From the NCBI GenBank assembly GCA_945862475.1, contig CAMAYW010000113.1, positions 1 to 7,390 on the forward strand: DNA of 7,390 nucleotides. Reading direction: 5' to 3'. The stretch's first letter is position 1. Every line of letters starts with the position of its first letter. Positions 4,873 through 7,390 of the stretch are shown here, piece after piece. The position numbers and the translations under genes are program-made. The notes under the pieces were generated by a model that saw only the letters and a program-made list of their open reading frames with translations, had not been told where the DNA came from and made no database searches. The DNA is from Bacteriovorax stolpii (GTDB taxonomy: Bacteria > Bdellovibrionota > Bacteriovoracia > Bacteriovoracales > Bacteriovoracaceae).

Positions 4873-6939
4873 ATGAATTTATCTCTAAGAAATTACTACT
4901 GGCGTTGGCTTAAAAATCTTTGTCTATTGTTTTGTATCTCTCTTCTTTTTATGAGTCTAGGAAGAGTTTTCTTTGCTCTTAATTTCGGTGAATTAAAAAC
5001 ATTAGCGTTATTTTCTTCTGATTTGAAAAAAGCCTTTTTCCTAGGGCTACGCTTCGATTTGATACCTATTGCCTACATTAATATCATCCCTTTTATTCTT
5101 CTCAACTTAGGTTATTTCCTACCTGGGAAATTTCCCATAAAGATGATTCGCTTTTTGAATTTGATTTTTTTAGTTTTTGGAAATTATCTTCTGTTGTGGT
5201 TACTGATATTTGATTTTGGATTTTATTCTTACTTTCAAGATCATTTGAATGTACTGTTTTTTGGATTTTTTGAAGATGATACAACTGCTCTTCTCATTAG
5301 CATTTATAAAAACTATAGTGTTGTTTTTTGGTTTATTCTTTTGTCTATCATTCACCTAGCTATTTACCGATTTGTTAAATTTCTTTTTTCTCCATTTGAC
5401 TTTGATATAAAAGCTAAAACTTTTTCTTGGAAAATGCCTGCAACCTTTGTTCTCGGTTTAATTCTACTAGCATTTTTTGGTCGTGGAAATTTTACTCGTT
5501 TACCTTTATCTATTGAAGATGCCCATATTTCTCGGAATGATTTTGTAAATGAAATTGCTCTTAATGGCGCCCTGACTTTGAATCGCGCGATTAAAATTAG
5601 AAAAACTTTTGGGAAAGACAATTTTGATTATATTAAAAAATATGGATTTCAAGATTGGAAAGAAGCATATAAGGAGCTAAGGAATGAAATTCCTTCAGAG
5701 CGAGATATCACCCGGGCCCTAAAGCACAAGACTAAAGAAAACTCTTTTTTAAAATCCAGGCCTCCTCACGTGGTGTTGGTGGTCATGGAAAGCTTTGGTA
5801 CATATTGGAATCATGCTGATTCTGAAAAGTTTCAATTGTTAGGAGATCTTAAAGACCACTTTCAGAAAGGTATTTTATTCAAAAACTTTCTTCCAGCAGA
5901 AAATGGAACAATTGGAAGTATTGTGTCTGTGGCTACCTCTCAAGTTATTAGACCAGGTGCCAGATTTTTATCTGAATCTGAATATATGAAGACTTCTCTG
6001 GATTCATCCGGTCAGAAACCTTTCCAGGAAAGTGGATATGAAACTCACTTTGTTTATGGTGGTAAACTTGGGTGGAGAAATTTAGGCAAATTTTTAAAAA
6101 TCCAGGGTTATCAAAAACTTTGGGGCGCCGATGAAATCAAAGAGGCGATGCCAGAATTAAATAATTTTTCGGAAAAAGATCTTGGTAATGAGTGGGGCAT
6201 TTTTGATGAATATCTTTACTCATTTATCGATGAGCAGCTTAGAACGGCGACAAAACCACAATTCTTTTTTGTCCTTACGACTTCTAATCATCCTCCGTTT
6301 GAATACCCCTCATCCTATCAAGCGAAACCAATTGAGATGACGAGCGATTTTCTGAATGGTTTGACAGTAGATAAAGATCTTGCCTCTAAAAGATTCCTTG
6401 GCCTTCAGTATGGTAATCAAAAAATGGCCGAATTCCTTGATCGCATTAACACCTCATCCCTTAATGAGAATACCATTGTTGCTCTTACGGGAGATCATAG
6501 CTATTGGATCACGAAGGGAGTCGATCAAGACCAAGAGTTCAAAAGGTACGCGGTACCTTTTTACCTATCAATTCCAAAAGAATATCGACCGAAGGATTAT
6601 GATTCAAAAAAATTTGGCTCTCATGAAGACATCTTTCCGACACTTTATCATCTTGCTCTTTCTAATCAGACCTATCTTAAGTTTGGTGAGGATATGTTTT
6701 CTGAGTCCTCAATTGCGATGAATAGTTCGGGAATAATAGCAAATGTAGAGGGAGCTTTCCATAATGGTAAATTTTGGAAGTGGAAAGATCTAGAAAATCA
6801 AATTCTAACTCCCGCTGAAATCAATGCACCCTTGGAGTCACTAAAGAAAAAAGCTGAAGCCCTAATCGCATTAACTGATGCCTATCTTAAGGCCGAAAAG
6901 TCTCGTAAGCAGAGTGCCTCAAGTAATGATCGGCAATGA
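4873..6939 (+). CDS. LTA synthase family membrane phosphotransferase (sulfatase fold)
   Basis: A 688-residue inner-membrane enzyme of the alkaline phosphatase/sulfatase superfamily. Five hydrophobic segments are visible at about 14-38, 60-82, 92-115, 148-170 and 189-203, as in Gram-positive LtaS, followed by a large domain expected outside the membrane. Catalytic landmarks are Glu306 in V-V-M-E-S-F-G (metal ligand), Thr346 in E-N-G-T-I-G-S (nucleophile, like LtaS Thr300), a Y-G-G-x-x-G-W-x-N segment (395-403), N-H-P-P-F (472-476), and Asp541-His542 in T-G-D-H-S (metal ligands). S-H-E-D-I-F-P-T (584-591) is also typical of the family. LtaS and OpgB/MdoB relatives move phosphoglycerol from phosphatidylglycerol to a polymer; in a Gram-negative the acceptor could be a periplasmic glucan or surface glycan, and a phosphoethanolamine-transferase role cannot be excluded. 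The Lys/Ser-rich tail overlaps aroC in antisense by 53 nt. Confidence 0.87.
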   Translation: MNLSLRNYYWRWLKNLCLLFCISLLFMSLGRVFFALNFGELKTLALFSSDLKKAFFLGLRFDLIPIAYINIIPFILLNLGYFLPGKFPIKMIRFLNLIFLVFGNYLLLWLLIFDFGFYSYFQDHLNVLFFGFFEDDTTALLISIYKNYSVVFWFILLSIIHLAIYRFVKFLFSPFDFDIKAKTFSWKMPATFVLGLILLAFFGRGNFTRLPLSIEDAHISRNDFVNEIALNGALTLNRAIKIRKTFGKDNFDYIKKYGFQDWKEAYKELRNEIPSERDITRALKHKTKENSFLKSRPPHVVLVVMESFGTYWNHADSEKFQLLGDLKDHFQKGILFKNFLPAENGTIGSIVSVATSQVIRPGARFLSESEYMKTSLDSSGQKPFQESGYETHFVYGGKLGWRNLGKFLKIQGYQKLWGADEIKEAMPELNNFSEKDLGNEWGIFDEYLYSFIDEQLRTATKPQFFFVLTTSNHPPFEYPSSYQAKPIEMTSDFLNGLTVDKDLASKRFLGLQYGNQKMAEFLDRINTSSLNENTIVALTGDHSYWITKGVDQDQEFKRYAVPFYLSIPKEYRPKDYDSKKFGSHEDIFPTLYHLALSNQTYLKFGEDMFSESSIAMNSSGIIANVEGAFHNGKFWKWKDLENQILTPAEINAPLESLKKKAEALIALTDAYLKAEKSRKQSASSNDRQ

Positions 6940-7390
6940 CGATCTTTGCCATCGCCTCAACTACTGGGACAACACGTGGTAAAATACAAGGATCATGCCT
7001 TCCTTCTTTCGCTTTCTCTCCGATTGTAGAAGGGGCCTTAAATGCCATCTTTAAAAGAATTTCTTCTCCATTTGAAATCCCACCTTCCATACCTCCAAAA
7101 TTTTTTGAATCTGAAGACATCTGACTCCCAGGTATTTTAGCAAGTTCAAAACCAGACGATACACTCATTCCAATGCAAGCTGGTAGTGAGAGCATCGCTT
7201 TTGCAAAATCTGCTTTCAATTTATCAAAGACGGGCTCACCCAGACCCGGTGGAGAATTTAAAATAGAAAGAGTTACGATTCCACCTGCTGATTCACCCTT
7301 TTGTTTACACTCTTTAAGGAACTGAATGACTTGATCCGAAAGATCTTTGTCAGGAATGTTGATTTCACCTCGATCGACAGAGTGATCTTT
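6887..7390 (-). CDS. aroC: Chorismate synthase, C-terminal half (gene runs off the right edge)
   Basis: The minus-strand frame is open from the right window edge to a TAA at 6887-6889 and gives the last 167 residues of chorismate synthase, roughly the C-terminal half of a family usually near 360 residues. The enzyme converts 5-enolpyruvylshikimate-3-phosphate to chorismate with reduced FMN, the last step of the common shikimate pathway, in the cytoplasm. Characteristic stretches are L-P-P-G-L-G-E-P-V-F-D-K-L (about 46-58), F-G-G-M-E-G-G-I-S-N-G (about 98-108) and the third chorismate synthase signature R-H-D-P-C with a following V-V-E-A-M (131-147). The TTG at 7219 lies inside the conserved region, so it is not the start; the real start is outside the window. 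The last 16 or so codons overlap the convergent LTA synthase gene. Confidence 0.96.
   Translation of the reverse strand, partial: KDHSVDRGEINIPDKDLSDQVIQFLKECKQKGESAGGIVTLSILNSPPGLGEPVFDKLKADFAKAMLSLPACIGMSVSSGFELAKIPGSQMSSDSKNFGGMEGGISNGEEILLKMAFKAPSTIGEKAKEGRHDPCILPRVVPVVEAMAKIVIADHYLRHSAYETFRP

Noticed and set aside
5364..5621. Minus-strand open frame of 85 codons
   Set aside because: Antisense shadow of membrane and linker segments of the LTA synthase family gene with no independent evidence.
6380..6721. Plus-strand open frame of 113 codons inside the LTA synthase gene
   Set aside because: Out-of-frame shadow over a conserved catalytic region including the Asp-His metal site; no family features.
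6932..6950. Hairpin GGCAA / TTGCC across the LTA synthase stop
   Set aside because: Five-pair stem with a 9-nt loop and no T-run on either strand; the sequence is also constrained as aroC coding DNA.
6936..7124. Plus-strand open frame starting at the LTA synthase stop (ATGA)
   Set aside because: The stop/start overlap looks like coupling, but the frame is antisense to highly conserved aroC sequence, is short and resembles nothing.

Overview
The window is AT-rich, densely coded, chromosomal-looking bacterial DNA with seven protein genes, two of them cut by the window edges. I see no RNA genes, CRISPR arrays, insertion sequences or phage genes. The mix points to a low-GC Gram-negative motile bacterium: a type IV pilus retraction ATPase, a ClsB/YbhP pair of proteobacterial type, a five-TM LTA-synthase-like sulfatase, a divergent SelO-like protein and chorismate synthase. 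My best guess is a low-GC member of the Bdellovibrionota (Bacteriovorax/Halobacteriovorax type). That is inference from gene content and residue patterns, not a search.

Layout. (1) Positions 2-1048, plus strand: the C-terminal part of a SelO-like (UPF0061, kinase-fold AMPylase family) protein, whose 5' end lies outside the window. It overlaps by 4 nt a peptidase S51 / PepE-type gene (1045-1707), so the two are probably translationally coupled. (2) Positions 1710-3591, minus strand: a two-gene unit, clsB-like cardiolipin synthase followed after 1 nt by a ybhP-like endonuclease/exonuclease/phosphatase. It meets pepE tail to tail with only 2 nt between stop codons. (3) Positions 3592-3714: a divergent intergenic region that should hold the promoters for clsB-ybhP and for pilT. 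(4) Positions 3715-6939, plus strand: pilT/pilU-family ATPase, then after 51 nt an LTA synthase family membrane phosphotransferase. (5) Positions 6887-7390, minus strand: the C-terminal half of aroC, overlapping the 3' end of the LTA synthase gene by 53 nt in antisense.

Two genes fit an envelope-lipid theme: ClsB makes cardiolipin, and LTA-synthase-type enzymes use phosphatidylglycerol as phosphoglycerol donor. The pilT-family gene adds surface motility. The SelO-like and PepE-like pair is the least understood part. I found no clearly new multi-gene system. The best candidates for a second look are the altered catalytic loop of the SelO-like protein and its coupling to a peptidase with a Glu-to-Asp change in its triad.
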